Source: an uncultured Paracoccaceae bacterium
GTDB lineage: Bacteria > Pseudomonadota > Alphaproteobacteria > Rhodobacterales > Rhodobacteraceae
DNA: 64,000 bases
NCBI GenBank assembly: GCA_947503775.1
Contig: CANNFE010000004.1
Span: forward strand, 62,001 to 126,000
Direction of reading: 5' to 3'
A model generated the notes under the pieces. That model was given only the letters and a program-made list of their open reading frames with translations, was not told where the DNA came from and made no database searches. This document shows, in pieces, positions 45,421-54,460 of this stretch (positions are counted from its first letter, which is position 1; the number at the start of each line of letters is the position of its first letter). The translations under genes were made by a program, and so were the position numbers.

Positions 45421-47001
45421 TCATTTCTCCAAACGGCCCGACAGGGCATCCTCGATCAGACGCACGGTCTCCTCCATCCCGTAAAGCGCGATGAACCCGC
45501 CGAACCGCGGCCCCTGACTGGCCCCCAGCAGCACCTCGTAAAGCGCCGTGAACCAGGCCCGAAGCGGCTCGAACCCATGGTCCTTGCCGACCGCAAAGAC
45601 CATCGACTGAAGCGCTTCGGGATCGGCCTCGCCCTCCCAGCTCTCCAGCCGCGCCTTCAGATCCTCCAGCGCCGCCCGCTCGGTGTCGTCCGGCGCGCGG
45701 TAGATCTTCGCAGGCTTCACGAAGTCATTGTAGTACCGCACGGCAAAACCCGCTGCCTGATCCAGATCCGGATGGCTTTCAGGCGAGGCGTCGGGCGCAT
45801 AGCGCTGGATAAAGCCCCAAAGCTGCGCCTTCTCCTCGGCCGCAGACACGCTGGCGAGGTTCAAAAGCATCGCGAACGGTACCACCATGTTCGAGGCAGG
45901 CACGTTATGCCCGTGGATATGAAAGACCGGGTTGTTCAGGCGCTGATCGACCTCCTGCCCGCCATAGGCGCCAAGCTGCTGGTGATACTCGTCCACCGCT
46001 TTGGGGATCACGTCGAAATAAAGCCGCTTGGCCGTCTTGGGCTTTTGATACATAAAGTACTGCAGGCTCTCGGGCGAGGCATAGGCCAGCCAATCCTCCA
46101 TCGAGAGGCCATTACCCTTCGATTTGGAAATCTTCTGCCCCTGCTCGTCATTGAACAGCTCGTAGTTCAGCGTCTCCGGCGGCCGTTCGCCCAGCGCACG
46201 GCAGATCTTGGTCGATTGCTGGACGCTGGTGATCAGATCCTTGCCGGACATTTCGTAATCGACGCCCAAAGCGGCCCAGCGCATGGCCCAATCGGGCTTC
46301 CACTGCATCTTCACATGCCCGCCCGTCACCGGCACCTCGATCCGCTCTCCGTCCGGCTCCTCGTAGACGATCGTGCCCTTCGCCACGTTCCGCTCCAACG
46401 TCGGCACCTGCAGGACATGACCCGTCTTCGGAGAGATTGGCAAAAAGCACGAATAGGTCGCCTGCCGCTCGGGCCCCAGCGTCGGGAGCATGATCTCCTG
46501 GATCTTGTCAAACCGCTCCAGCGCCCGCATCAGCATCTCGTCAAAGACGCCGCGCGTGTAATAGTCCGTGGCGCTGACGAACTCGTACTCGAACCCATAC
46601 CTGTCGAGAAAATCCATCAGCATCGCGTTGTTATGCTGGGCAAATCCCTCATGCGTGCCAAAGGGATCGCGCACCCGGGTCAGCGGCAGGTTCAGATCCT
46701 GAGCCAATTCGTCCTGCATCGGCACGTTGCTCGGCACCTTGCGCAGCCCGTCCATATCGTCGGAAAAACAGATCAGGCGGGTCGGAATGTCACTCAGGAC
46801 CTCGAAAGCGCGCCGCACCATCGTCGTGCGCGCCACCTCGCCGAACGTGCCGATATGCGGCAGCCCTGACGGGCCGTAGCCGGTCTGGAACAGGATATGA
46901 CCCTTCTTCGGCGCGCCGCTTTCATAGCGTTTGAGAACCCGCCGCGCCTCCTCGAAAGGCCAGGCTTTGGATCGCATCGCAGCATCTCGAAGATCGGACA
47001 T
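45421..47001 (-). CDS. lysK: Lysyl-tRNA synthetase, class I
   Basis: This 526-aa class I LysRS is the archaeal/alphaproteobacterial type and is unrelated to class II LysS. Landmarks are HILFQTGYGPSGLPHIGTFG (HIGH-type motif in PHIG), SDDMDGLRKVPSN, ALGVDYEMSGKDLITSVQQS and KISKSKGNGLSMEDW (KMSKS-type). It charges tRNA-Lys in the cytoplasm. The start is at MSDLRDAAMRSKAW, with AGGAAAG upstream. It is divergent from the terB-like gene. Confidence 0.96.
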   Translation of the reverse strand: MSDLRDAAMRSKAWPFEEARRVLKRYESGAPKKGHILFQTGYGPSGLPHIGTFGEVARTTMVRRAFEVLSDIPTRLICFSDDMDGLRKVPSNVPMQDELAQDLNLPLTRVRDPFGTHEGFAQHNNAMLMDFLDRYGFEYEFVSATDYYTRGVFDEMLMRALERFDKIQEIMLPTLGPERQATYSCFLPISPKTGHVLQVPTLERNVAKGTIVYEEPDGERIEVPVTGGHVKMQWKPDWAMRWAALGVDYEMSGKDLITSVQQSTKICRALGERPPETLNYELFNDEQGQKISKSKGNGLSMEDWLAYASPESLQYFMYQKPKTAKRLYFDVIPKAVDEYHQQLGAYGGQEVDQRLNNPVFHIHGHNVPASNMVVPFAMLLNLASVSAAEEKAQLWGFIQRYAPDASPESHPDLDQAAGFAVRYYNDFVKPAKIYRAPDDTERAALEDLKARLESWEGEADPEALQSMVFAVGKDHGFEPLRAWFTALYEVLLGASQGPRFGGFIALYGMEETVRLIEDALSGRLEK

Positions 47002-47103
47002 CACATCTTTCCTATCGCCCGACCGCCGGGCGTGCGCGTGCCTATTGCGGGGCCGCGGGCAGGTCAATAAATGACTAACCTAAATGCAGACAAAGGACGT
47101 CAA

Positions 47104-47523
47104 GTGAACCAGACCACCCCGATGACAGCTCAGGACGCGCTCGCCGCCATGATGGTGGCCGTCTCGGCCTCCGATCAGAACATGCGCACGTCAGAGCTGC
47201 TCAAGATCACCAACATCGTCGAGACGCTCCCTGTCTTTGCCGGATACGATCCCGACAAGCTGACCTTGGTCTCCCAGACGGTCTTCGATCTTTTCGAACA
47301 GGAGGACGGGCTCGATGCGCTTTTCGGTCTGATCCGCTCCGCGCTCGAACCTCGCCTCCACGAAACCGCCTATGCGCTGGCTTGCGACGTGGCCGCCTCC
47401 GACGGGATCATCGCCCAATCCGAAGCGCGCCTGCTCGAAGAGATGCGCTACGAGCTTGACCTCGACCGTCTTCACGCCGCAGCCATCGAACGCGGCGCGC
47501 GCGCCCGCCACATGACCCTCTAA
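47104..47523 (+). CDS. TerB-family (tellurite-resistance-like) protein
   Basis: This 139-aa helical protein of the TerB family has MTAQDALAAMMVAVSASDQN, then ITNIVETLPVFAGYDPDKL and ALACDVAASDGIIAQSEARL, the paired DxxxxxxE-type metal-binding helical repeats. GTG at 47104 is the likely start, because AAAGGA lies 6 bp before it; MTAQDA (47122) is an alternative. Function in tellurite tolerance is by family name only. It is divergent from lysK with about 100 bp between them. Confidence 0.8.
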   Translation: MNQTTPMTAQDALAAMMVAVSASDQNMRTSELLKITNIVETLPVFAGYDPDKLTLVSQTVFDLFEQEDGLDALFGLIRSALEPRLHETAYALACDVAASDGIIAQSEARLLEEMRYELDLDRLHAAAIERGARARHMTL

Positions 47524-47530
47524 CGCAAAA

Positions 47531-47553
47531 GGGCGGCCCGTTCAGAGCCGCCC
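47531..47553. terminator. Hairpin between convergent terB-like and acidic membrane-protein genes
   Basis: GGGCGGC-N9-GCCGCCC (7-bp stem) lies 7 bp after the terB-like stop, preceded by AAAA so that it reads as a U-run on the minus strand. It probably ends both convergent transcripts. Confidence 0.65.
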
Positions 47554-47578
47554 CTCGCTGTCCCTAGTCAAGCCGGGA

Positions 47579-47872
47579 TCAGTTGTTGGTTTCACCTTCT
47601 TCAACTTCGGGCTCTTCGACCTCAACCTCAGCTTCGGCTTCTTCTTCGGGCGTATTCACATCGACCGTCGGCACCGTCACTTCGACCTCGGTCGTTCCGG
47701 TCTCGATCGAGCCCACATCGGCGTCGAATTCCGGGGCCTGGCCACCCTCGACCTCGACATCCACATCGGGCAATTCAGCTTCCTGGGTCTGGTCCACATC
47801 GACCAGCGTCACGCCAAGCCAGATTGCGATACCGACGATGATCACACCCACAATCGCAAGAACCGGTTTCAT
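47579..47872 (-). CDS. Small membrane-anchored acidic protein
   Basis: The 97-aa protein has one N-terminal membrane helix (MKPVLAIVGVIIVGIAIWLG), followed by an extremely acidic, low-complexity tail with repeated VEVEVE and EEPEVEEGE stretches, net charge about -30. AAGGAGA is upstream of the ATG. Topology predicts the acidic tail in the periplasm. No family is recognised; a cation- or cell-wall-interacting role is possible. It is divergent from the PLDc_N-type small membrane protein. Confidence 0.7.
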   Translation of the reverse strand: MKPVLAIVGVIIVGIAIWLGVTLVDVDQTQEAELPDVDVEVEGGQAPEFDADVGSIETGTTEVEVTVPTVDVNTPEEEAEAEVEVEEPEVEEGETNN

Positions 47873-48036
47873 TTCTGTATCTCCTTGTCCGTCAATCGGA
47901 CATTCTGCTTCGATTATGAGACCGACTCCTGAAAAGCAGATTGGTTCCACAACAAAACGTCGAAGATTTTTGGAACTTTGGCCACTCGGCGGTCATTCCC
48001 AAGCCAGATACGAAAAAACACCAAAGGAGATCTCCG

Positions 48037-48219
48037 ATGGAATTCATTCTTGGCTTGATTCACCTCGCGCTGGTTATCTACGCGGTCTACAATATCGTGA
48101 CCTCGGGCGCATCGACAGGTGCTAAAGTGTTGTGGGCGTTGTTTGTTCTGATCTTCCCGGTCGTCGGCTTCATCGTCTGGCTGATCGCAGGTCCACGCGG
48201 TTCCGCCGCAACGGCCTAA
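48037..48219 (+). CDS. PLDc_N-type small membrane protein
   Basis: This 60-aa inner-membrane protein has two predicted helices. The first is FILGLIHLALVIYAVYNIV and the second LFVLIFPVVGFIVWLIAGPR, whose PVVGxIxWLIxGPR ending is the phospholipase-D-nuclease N-terminal (PLDc_N) motif found alone in many small bacterial proteins. AAAGGAG lies upstream. Such short forms are of unknown function. It ends in a strong terminator hairpin. Confidence 0.8.
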   Translation: MEFILGLIHLALVIYAVYNIVTSGASTGAKVLWALFVLIFPVVGFIVWLIAGPRGSAATA

Positions 48220-48236
48220 CGCCAAACCATAACGCG

Positions 48237-48268
48237 AAAAGGGCGGCCCAGATGGGGCCGCCCTTTTT
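48237..48268. terminator. Bidirectional rho-independent terminator
   Basis: AAAA-GGGCGGCCC-AGATG-GGGCCGCCC-TTTTT: a perfect 9-bp GC stem with an A-run before and a T-run after it. It lies 18 bp after the small membrane-protein gene and 37 bp from the end of the convergent dacB gene, so it can serve both. Confidence 0.9.
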
Positions 48269-48304
48269 CGTTTGGCCTAATGCATCGCCAAATCAATCGG
48301 CAAA

Positions 48305-49816
48305 CTATTGCCCATAAAGGCGGCCCCACCGCTGAACCAGTCGTTGCTGCAGCTTCTTCGATCTCGTATTCCAGGCCCGCCCGCCATCAGGCCGCTCTCT
48401 TTGCGCCCGTGTCAGCGTCGCACGCCGCCCGGCATCGGCAGAGAAATAGGCAAAGGCCAGATCTGTCCCGTCCACCGCATCGGCAAATCCCGCAAGCGCG
48501 CTCACGAAATTCAGCGTGCCGGTCTTGGCCTGCACCTTGACCGGGTGATCGCCGATGATCCGGCGATCCTCGCCGCGCATCGGGATCGTCTTCAGCAGGG
48601 GTCTCAATTCTCCGTCCGGACCCGAGGCAACGAGGATCCTGATCATCTCCGCCGGAGAGATGGCCGATGCATCGCCCAGCCCCGAATGATCAACGAACCG
48701 CGCGCCCACCCCGAACTTGGACGCCGCCCAAAGCGACATCGCGCGCCCCGACGCCTCCAGACTAGCAGGCACCCGCCCCGAGGCCGCCGTCGCCGTCATC
48801 CCGACGGCCTCGGCAGTGATATTCGTCGAATAAAGCAGCATATCCCGCAGGATCAGCCGCAATTCCGGCGACCGCCGCTCGGCCAGCACGTCGCCGCGCG
48901 GACGCGCCGCCGTCTCGACCACATCGCCCTCGACCGTGATCCCCTCGGCATCCAGCATCCGCAGAAGCACATCGCCCGCATAAAGCGCCGGCTTGCGCAC
49001 GGGCAGCCACCGGCTCCCTCCGTTGCCCAGCGCGCGCCGGGCGACCGTCCACTGATCGGCATCACTGCCTTCGCTATAGGTGTAGACCGGGCTGCGCCGC
49101 TCCACGACCTCCATCCTCGAGATTGTCACCGCCGGCTTATGCCGCTCCGTGCGCGCATCCATCGCGACATCATAGCTGTCGCCATTGCGCTTCCACTCGA
49201 AATGGACGCGGTTGAAATTCAGGTTGATCCCCGACACCGAGGGCGAATAGCCGACATAGTCGGGCTGACCCGGATCGATGCTGGACACGAAAGGCAGTGC
49301 CCCCGCCCAGACCTTCAGATCGCCCGAGATCCGCAAGACGCCGCGCTCCTTCAGCCGGGCCGCGAACCGGGCCAGATGATCGGTGTTCATCACCGGATCG
49401 CCGCCGCCGACCAGCACCAGATCCCCGTCCAGCAGCCCGTCACTGACCGGCGCCGTCCCCAGAACTGTCGTCCGGAACCGATAATCGGCGCCCAGCTTGT
49501 CCAGCGCATAGACCGCCGTCACCGCCTTCAAAGCGCTGGCGGGCGGCAGCGCGGTATCCGTGCCGACCCCTTCCAGAACGATGCCCGTGCGCGCATCGGC
49601 CACCGCAAAGGCGACAGATCCGCTTAGACCGGCGGCATCCACCATCTTTTGCGAGGTCGTCCGCGCCACAGGCCGCCGCGAGGCCGCATCGTCGGGCCTG
49701 CGAACCGGGCGCAGCGATGTCAGCGGAGCATTTGCCCAGGCCGCACTTGCGAGCCCCGAGGCGGCGGCGCCCAGCAGCACACGCCGCGTCACACGAGAGG
49801 TCAACCGTTTCGTCAT
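48305..49816 (-). CDS. dacB: D-alanyl-D-alanine carboxypeptidase/endopeptidase (PBP4, peptidase S13)
   Basis: This 503-aa periplasmic penicillin-binding protein trims peptidoglycan. Active-site motifs are SALK (94-97 in PPASALKAVT), SxN in LLYSTNITAEAVG and KTG in QAKTGTLNFVSAL. The N-terminus TRRVLLGAAASGLASAAWA is a signal peptide, possibly Tat-type because of the RR. Start at MTKRLTSR (49816) with AAAGGAC upstream. Confidence 0.92.
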   Translation of the reverse strand: MTKRLTSRVTRRVLLGAAASGLASAAWANAPLTSLRPVRRPDDAASRRPVARTTSQKMVDAAGLSGSVAFAVADARTGIVLEGVGTDTALPPASALKAVTAVYALDKLGADYRFRTTVLGTAPVSDGLLDGDLVLVGGGDPVMNTDHLARFAARLKERGVLRISGDLKVWAGALPFVSSIDPGQPDYVGYSPSVSGINLNFNRVHFEWKRNGDSYDVAMDARTERHKPAVTISRMEVVERRSPVYTYSEGSDADQWTVARRALGNGGSRWLPVRKPALYAGDVLLRMLDAEGITVEGDVVETAARPRGDVLAERRSPELRLILRDMLLYSTNITAEAVGMTATAASGRVPASLEASGRAMSLWAASKFGVGARFVDHSGLGDASAISPAEMIRILVASGPDGELRPLLKTIPMRGEDRRIIGDHPVKVQAKTGTLNFVSALAGFADAVDGTDLAFAYFSADAGRRATLTRAQRERPDGGRAWNTRSKKLQQRLVQRWGRLYGQ

Positions 49817-49974
49817 CCCAAAAGTCCTTTGCCACAGCCCGCGATCCCCAAGCAAGATCCCGGCCCGGTCTTCTGGGGCACAACAGGTCAAACTCGCGCA
49901 AAGTTCATCGCCCGTTTACATCTGGCACCTGCACACGGCAGGGATGAGGCGATCCCAAGGCAGCCGCCCGGGCC

Positions 49975-50583
49975 TCAACCCGGCGCCGCCCAGCCGCCCG
50001 ACGCGCGGATCGCGCTCGAGGAGACATCCCTCATCGGCAGGTTCTGAAAGGCCCAGGCCGGGGCCTCTGCCCGGCCCAGAAGGCGCGCCCGCTGCCCTTT
50101 GAGCCGCGACGCCCCGTAAATCCGCGCCGCCACCGACATCCGGGCCGAGATCCGTTCTCCGGGCCGGGCCAGAACGCCCACCGGAACCGTCTCCATGATC
50201 CAGCGCCAGCGCTCCCAGCGATGGAACTGCGCCAGATTATCCGCGCCCATCAGCCAGACGAACCGCACCACGGGATAAAGCCGGATCAAAGCCTCCAAGG
50301 TCTCGGCGGTATAGCGCGTCCCGGTCCGCAGCTCGATATCGGTCACATCGACGCGCGGATGATCCATCAGAGCGCGCGCCGCCGCCATCCGGTCCGCAAT
50401 CGGTGCAGGCCCGTGCGTTTTGAGAGGATTGCCCGGCGAAACCAGCCACCACACCCGGTCCAGCCCAAACCGCTGGAGCGCGGCGCGCGTGATATGCGCA
50501 TGCCCCTCATGGGGCGGATCGAAGGATCCTCCCAAAAGACCGATGACCTGACCCGCACGGGCATGGGGAGAACCGGAACGCAT
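49975..50583 (-). CDS. nadD: Nicotinate-nucleotide adenylyltransferase
   Basis: NadD converts nicotinate mononucleotide and ATP to deamido-NAD. The 202-aa protein has [20 protein letters not shown] with the HxGH nucleotidyltransferase motif at 25-28, [16 protein letters not shown] and the C-terminal [13 protein letters not shown] and [12 protein letters not shown] (ISSTxIR-type). GGAG precedes the ATG. It is commonly near rsfS and proA in alphaproteobacteria; here it stands downstream of a MOSC-protein gene. Confidence 0.95.
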   Translation of the reverse strand: MRSGSPHARAGQVIGLLGGSFDPPHEGHAHITRAALQRFGLDRVWWLVSPGNPLKTHGPAPIADRMAAARALMDHPRVDVTDIELRTGTRYTAETLEALIRLYPVVRFVWLMGADNLAQFHRWERWRWIMETVPVGVLARPGERISARMSVAARIYGASRLKGQRARLLGRAEAPAWAFQNLPMRDVSSSAIRASGGWAAPG

Positions 50584-50640
50584 GCGTTCTCCATCCCGCG
50601 AAAATCCCGCTTTTGCAATCAGCTGGACAGATCCGCCCTC

Positions 50641-51123
50641 TCAGGCGGCCTCGTCCGCAAGCGGCGTGACGGCATCGCCGACCGCGATGCGCCCATCGGC
50701 CAGAACCTCCGCATACCAGCCGCCATGCCCGCGAACCGCCGAATATCCACCAGCCCCCAGCACCTCCTCCATCCGCGAACAGGGATGGCACGGCCCCGTT
50801 AGCCGCAACTCGGCCTCTCCGATCCGGATGCGCCGCCCCTTGAGCGCCGACAGGTTCAGACCCGTCACGCTCAGGTTGCGCCGCAGCAGATCGGGCGGCA
50901 GGCGCGTATGCCCCAGCATCGCGGCGATCACCGGCAGATGCTCGCCCTGCACCAACGTCACCGCCCGCAGCTCGGACCCGCCGTGATCCCCCTCGATCCC
51001 GGCCCGCGTCACCCCAGCCTGCTCCAGAACGCGCATCGTGGCCCGCCGCTCCGGACGGACCCCAATCCAGTCAAGCCGCCCAGGCTGCGCAAACCGCGCC
51101 ATCATCTCGCGCAGATCACTCAT
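50641..51123 (-). CDS. MOSC domain-containing protein
   Basis: This 160-aa protein is a single MOSC (molybdenum cofactor sulfurase C-terminal) domain: AGIEGDHGGSELRAVTLVQG, then LLRRNLSVTGLNLSALKGRR (the RxNLxxxGxxL motif) and LTGPCHPCSRMEEVLGAGGY with the conserved Cys. MOSC domains bind and transfer sulfur, often with molybdenum-cofactor enzymes or in detoxification of N-hydroxylated bases. No other Mo gene is nearby. It lies 57 bp upstream of nadD. Confidence 0.88.
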   Translation of the reverse strand: MSDLREMMARFAQPGRLDWIGVRPERRATMRVLEQAGVTRAGIEGDHGGSELRAVTLVQGEHLPVIAAMLGHTRLPPDLLRRNLSVTGLNLSALKGRRIRIGEAELRLTGPCHPCSRMEEVLGAGGYSAVRGHGGWYAEVLADGRIAVGDAVTPLADEAA

Positions 51124-51144
51124 CCCAGGGGGCCTTTCGTTACA

Positions 51145-51999
51145 TCACGCGCCGACGATCATGCCGCCATTGGGATGCAATGTCTGCCCGTTGAAATAAT
51201 TGCCGTCCGACGAGCACAGGAACAGATAGGACGTCGCGACCTCCCAAGGCTGGCCCGGACGCCCCATCGGCACGCCGGATCCGAAATCCTCGACCTGCTC
51301 GGCGGGCATCGTTCCGGGAATGAATGGCGTCCAGATCGGCCCAGGCGCCACCGTGTTCACCCGGATCCCCTTCTCGATCAGGTTCTCCGCCAGGCTGCGC
51401 GAAAAGGCCAGCGACGCGCCCCGCGTGGTCGAATAGGAGATCAGCGCTCCCATCCCCGCAAAGGCATTCACCGACGAGGTGTTCACGATCGACGCACCCT
51501 CCTTCAGATGCGGCAAAGCGGCCTGCGTGCAGAAGAAATACCCCATCACGTTGCTGTCGAAGGTCCGCCGCAGCGTCTCTTCGTCCAGCTTCGTCAGATC
51601 CTCGTCCAGCCATTGCTGGGCGGCATTGTTGATCAGGATATCAAGCTTGCCAAACCGCTCGACCGTCTTGGCGACGATCTTGTCGGCATGGGCCTTGTCC
51701 CCGATATCGCCGGGCAACAGCAGCGCCTCCGATCCTTCCTCCTCGACGAGCCGCTTCGTCTCCTCGGCGTCCTTGTCCTCTTCGAGATAGGCGATGGCCA
51801 CCTTCGCGCCTTCCCGCGCAAAAAGAACCGACACCGCGCGCCCGATCCCGCTATCGCCGCCGGTGATCAGCGCGACCTTGCCCTCCAGCTTCCCGACCCC
51901 GGGATGGCGCGGCATGTAGTCGGGCGCAGGCTCCATCTTGTGCTCGTCGGCGGGCATGGCATCCTGGTCCTGAGCGGGGATCTTCACAGCTTCATTCAT
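51145..51999 (-). CDS. SDR oxidoreductase (stress-type glucose/ribitol dehydrogenase-like)
   Basis: This 284-aa SDR has a long N-terminal extension (about 40 residues, MNEAVKIPAQDQDAMPADEH). Cofactor motif TGGDSGIGRA is near residue 49, followed by INNAAQQ, the catalytic Ser in VNTSSVNAF and YSTTRGA, where the usual YxxxK Lys is Arg (YSTTR). The Lys-to-Arg change is notable because this Lys normally lowers the Tyr pKa. The family includes YhxC/GSP39-type stress dehydrogenases. Start at 51999 after GAGGAG. Confidence 0.87.
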   Translation of the reverse strand: MNEAVKIPAQDQDAMPADEHKMEPAPDYMPRHPGVGKLEGKVALITGGDSGIGRAVSVLFAREGAKVAIAYLEEDKDAEETKRLVEEEGSEALLLPGDIGDKAHADKIVAKTVERFGKLDILINNAAQQWLDEDLTKLDEETLRRTFDSNVMGYFFCTQAALPHLKEGASIVNTSSVNAFAGMGALISYSTTRGASLAFSRSLAENLIEKGIRVNTVAPGPIWTPFIPGTMPAEQVEDFGSGVPMGRPGQPWEVATSYLFLCSSDGNYFNGQTLHPNGGMIVGA

Positions 52000-52141
52000 G
52001 GTGTCACTCCTCATTTGCGTCGCCAGCAAACGGATTGCGCCCCCCGCCCGTTCCAAAGCCAGGCGGCCAAACTGCGCAGCCCCTATGGCCCCCACCTGCC
52101 ACGTACCCTACATCAGACAGGCCCCCGAGGAGAAAACCCCC

Positions 52142-53566
52142 ATGTCCGACACCGCCCCCTTCCGCCCGTTCGAGACCGCGTTCGACCGCGACACCGCGCT
52201 GAGCCATCTGCAAGAGGCGACCCGCGGCGCCGATGACGGCGAGCTCTTCGTCGAACGCCGCCGGTCCGAGATGCTCTCCTTCGACGACGGCCGCGTCAAA
52301 AACGCCAGCTACGATGCCTCCGAAGGCTTCGGCCTGCGCGCCGTCAAGGCAGAGACCTCGGGCTATGCCCATTCCACCACGCTCGACGAGCACGCCCTCC
52401 AGCGCGCCGTCTCCACCGCGCGGCTCGCTATCGGGGACGGCGGCGGCACCATCGCCGATGCGCCCTCGCCGACCAATCGCAAGCTCTATACCGACGCCGA
52501 TCCCATCGCCGACGCGACCTTCCCCGCCAAGATCGATACCCTCAAGGAAATCGACGCCTATGCCCGCGGGCTCGACCCCCGCGTCGTGCAATGCTCCGTC
52601 GCGCTCGCCGCCTCCCATCAGGAGGTCGCCATTCTGCGCCCCGACGGCACGCTCGCGACTGACATCCGCCCCATGGCCCGCCTCAACGTCTCGGTCATCG
52701 CCGAAGAGAACGGCCGCCGCGAAACCGGCACCGCCGGCGGCGGCGGGCGCCACGGCCTGATGCAGCTGATGGATCCGGATCACTGGCAGCCCCTTGTCCG
52801 CGAGGCGCTGCGCATCGCCACCGTCAACCTCACCGCCATACCGGCACCTGCGGGCGTCATGGATGTGGTCCTCGGCCCCGGCTGGCCCGGCATCCTGCTG
52901 CACGAGGCGATCGGCCACGGGCTCGAGGGCGACTTCAACCGCAAGGGCACCTCCGCCTTCGCCGGCCTCATGGGCGAACGCATCGCCGCCCCCGGCATCA
53001 CCGTTCTCGATGACGGCACGCTGCCCGACCGGCGCGGGTCGATCACCATCGACGACGAAGGCACGCCCTCCTCGGCGACACCGCTGATCGAGGACGGCAT
53101 CCTCGTCGCCTATATGCAGGACCGCCAGAACGGGCGCCTCACCGGCGGCGCCTCCACCGGCAACGGGCGCCGCGAAAGCTATGCGCACCCGCCCATGCCG
53201 CGCATGACCAACACCTATATGAAAGCGGGCGACACCGACCCAAAGGACCTTCTCGCAGGGCTCAAGGACGGGCTCTACGCTGTCGGCTTCGGCGGCGGCC
53301 AGGTCGATATCACCAATGGCAAGTTCGTCTTCTCCTGCACCGAAGCCTACCGCGTCGAAAACGGCCAGGTCGGCGCCCCGGTCAAGGGCGCCACGCTGAT
53401 CGGAGACGGCGCCACCGCGCTCCAGCAAATCCGCGCCATCGGCAACGATTTCTCACTCGATCCGGGCATCGGCAATTGCGGCAAGGCGGGCCAATGGGTC
53501 CCCGTCGGCGTCGGCCAGCCCTCCATGCTGATCGGGGGGCTCACCGTCGGCGGCGCCGCCACCTGA
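52142..53566 (+). CDS. tldD: Metalloprotease TldD
   Basis: TldD with TldE forms a zinc protease that degrades unfolded or small modified peptides in the cytoplasm. The 474-aa protein has the site motif HEAIGH at 254-259, DFNRKGTSAFAGLMGERIAA and GIGNCGKAGQWVPVGVGQPS at the C-terminus. Divergent from the SDR, with the start at MSDTAPFRPFE following GAGGAGA. tldE is not in the window. Relatives are conserved across bacteria. Confidence 0.96.
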   Translation: MSDTAPFRPFETAFDRDTALSHLQEATRGADDGELFVERRRSEMLSFDDGRVKNASYDASEGFGLRAVKAETSGYAHSTTLDEHALQRAVSTARLAIGDGGGTIADAPSPTNRKLYTDADPIADATFPAKIDTLKEIDAYARGLDPRVVQCSVALAASHQEVAILRPDGTLATDIRPMARLNVSVIAEENGRRETGTAGGGGRHGLMQLMDPDHWQPLVREALRIATVNLTAIPAPAGVMDVVLGPGWPGILLHEAIGHGLEGDFNRKGTSAFAGLMGERIAAPGITVLDDGTLPDRRGSITIDDEGTPSSATPLIEDGILVAYMQDRQNGRLTGGASTGNGRRESYAHPPMPRMTNTYMKAGDTDPKDLLAGLKDGLYAVGFGGGQVDITNGKFVFSCTEAYRVENGQVGAPVKGATLIGDGATALQQIRAIGNDFSLDPGIGNCGKAGQWVPVGVGQPSMLIGGLTVGGAAT

Positions 53567-53674
53567 ACGCGTCGACGGCGGCCCTTCCGGACTGTCAAGA
53601 TCTTGTGACACCGCAACCGATCCCCACATCAAGAAGAGAACATTTCTCACTTGCATCAGGGAGGAGAGGGGCAC

Positions 53675-54454
53675 GTGCAGACGATCATAGTCGCAAGCGA
53701 TCTGTCGGAGCGCTCGACAGAGGCCATCCGGCGCGGCGTTCAACTCGCAGCAGAGACGGGCGCGAAACTCAAACTTCTGCACGTCGTCGATGACGCCATG
53801 CCCGCCGAGGTCGCCAAGCAGGTCCAGAGCGGGGCCGAACCCGTTCTGGCCGCCACCCTCGCGGCAGAGGCAGGGGACCGCGACATCGACCACGAGATCA
53901 CGGCGGTCATCGGAGATACGGTCGAGGTCATCAACGAGGTCTCCGATCGCGCGGACGCCGATCTTCTGATCGTCGGTCTGCACCGCAGGCGCATCTTTCT
54001 CGACAACATCAAGGAAACCACGATGGAGCTCGTGATCCGCTCCAGCACGCGTCCCGTCCTTCTCGTCGCACGTCCCGCCGATGCGCCCTATGCCCGGATC
54101 CTCGGCGGCGTCGATCTCTCCAAGGTCTGCGCCTCGGCCCTGCACAAGGCGCAGATGATCGCACCCAAGGCCAAGATCACCCCGTTTCACGCCCACGAGG
54201 TCTCCTTCCGCAAAGAGGCCGAACGCGATTACGAGATCTGGCAGGCCGGCAATCGCCTGCCAAAGGATCTGTCCGCTCCGATCTTCGTCGAAGCCTCCGC
54301 CAAGGACGCGATCGAGGATATCTTCAGCGAAGACGACTACGACATGCTGGCCATCGGGGCGCATACCCGCTCGCGCGCAAACCGCTATTTCCTCGGCGGG
54401 GTCGCAGCCGGGCTGATCCGCAAACCACCCTGCGATCTGCTCATCGGGCGTTAG
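53675..54454 (+). CDS. Tandem-domain universal stress protein
   Basis: This 259-aa protein has two USP domains. Domain 1 (1 to about 125) begins VQTIIVASDLSERSTEAIRR and has DADLLIVGLHRR. Domain 2 ends DYDMLAIGAHTRSRANRYFL and GGVAAGLIRKPPCDLLIGR. The second domain is less canonical at its ATP-binding G-x2-G-x9-G motif, so nucleotide binding may be only in the first. The start is GTG at 53675, preceded by GGAGGAGAGG; the TTG further upstream is too early. It is convergent with the zinc-peptidase-like gene (6 bp apart). Confidence 0.9.
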   Translation: MQTIIVASDLSERSTEAIRRGVQLAAETGAKLKLLHVVDDAMPAEVAKQVQSGAEPVLAATLAAEAGDRDIDHEITAVIGDTVEVINEVSDRADADLLIVGLHRRRIFLDNIKETTMELVIRSSTRPVLLVARPADAPYARILGGVDLSKVCASALHKAQMIAPKAKITPFHAHEVSFRKEAERDYEIWQAGNRLPKDLSAPIFVEASAKDAIEDIFSEDDYDMLAIGAHTRSRANRYFLGGVAAGLIRKPPCDLLIGR

Positions 54455-54460
54455 GGGCGG

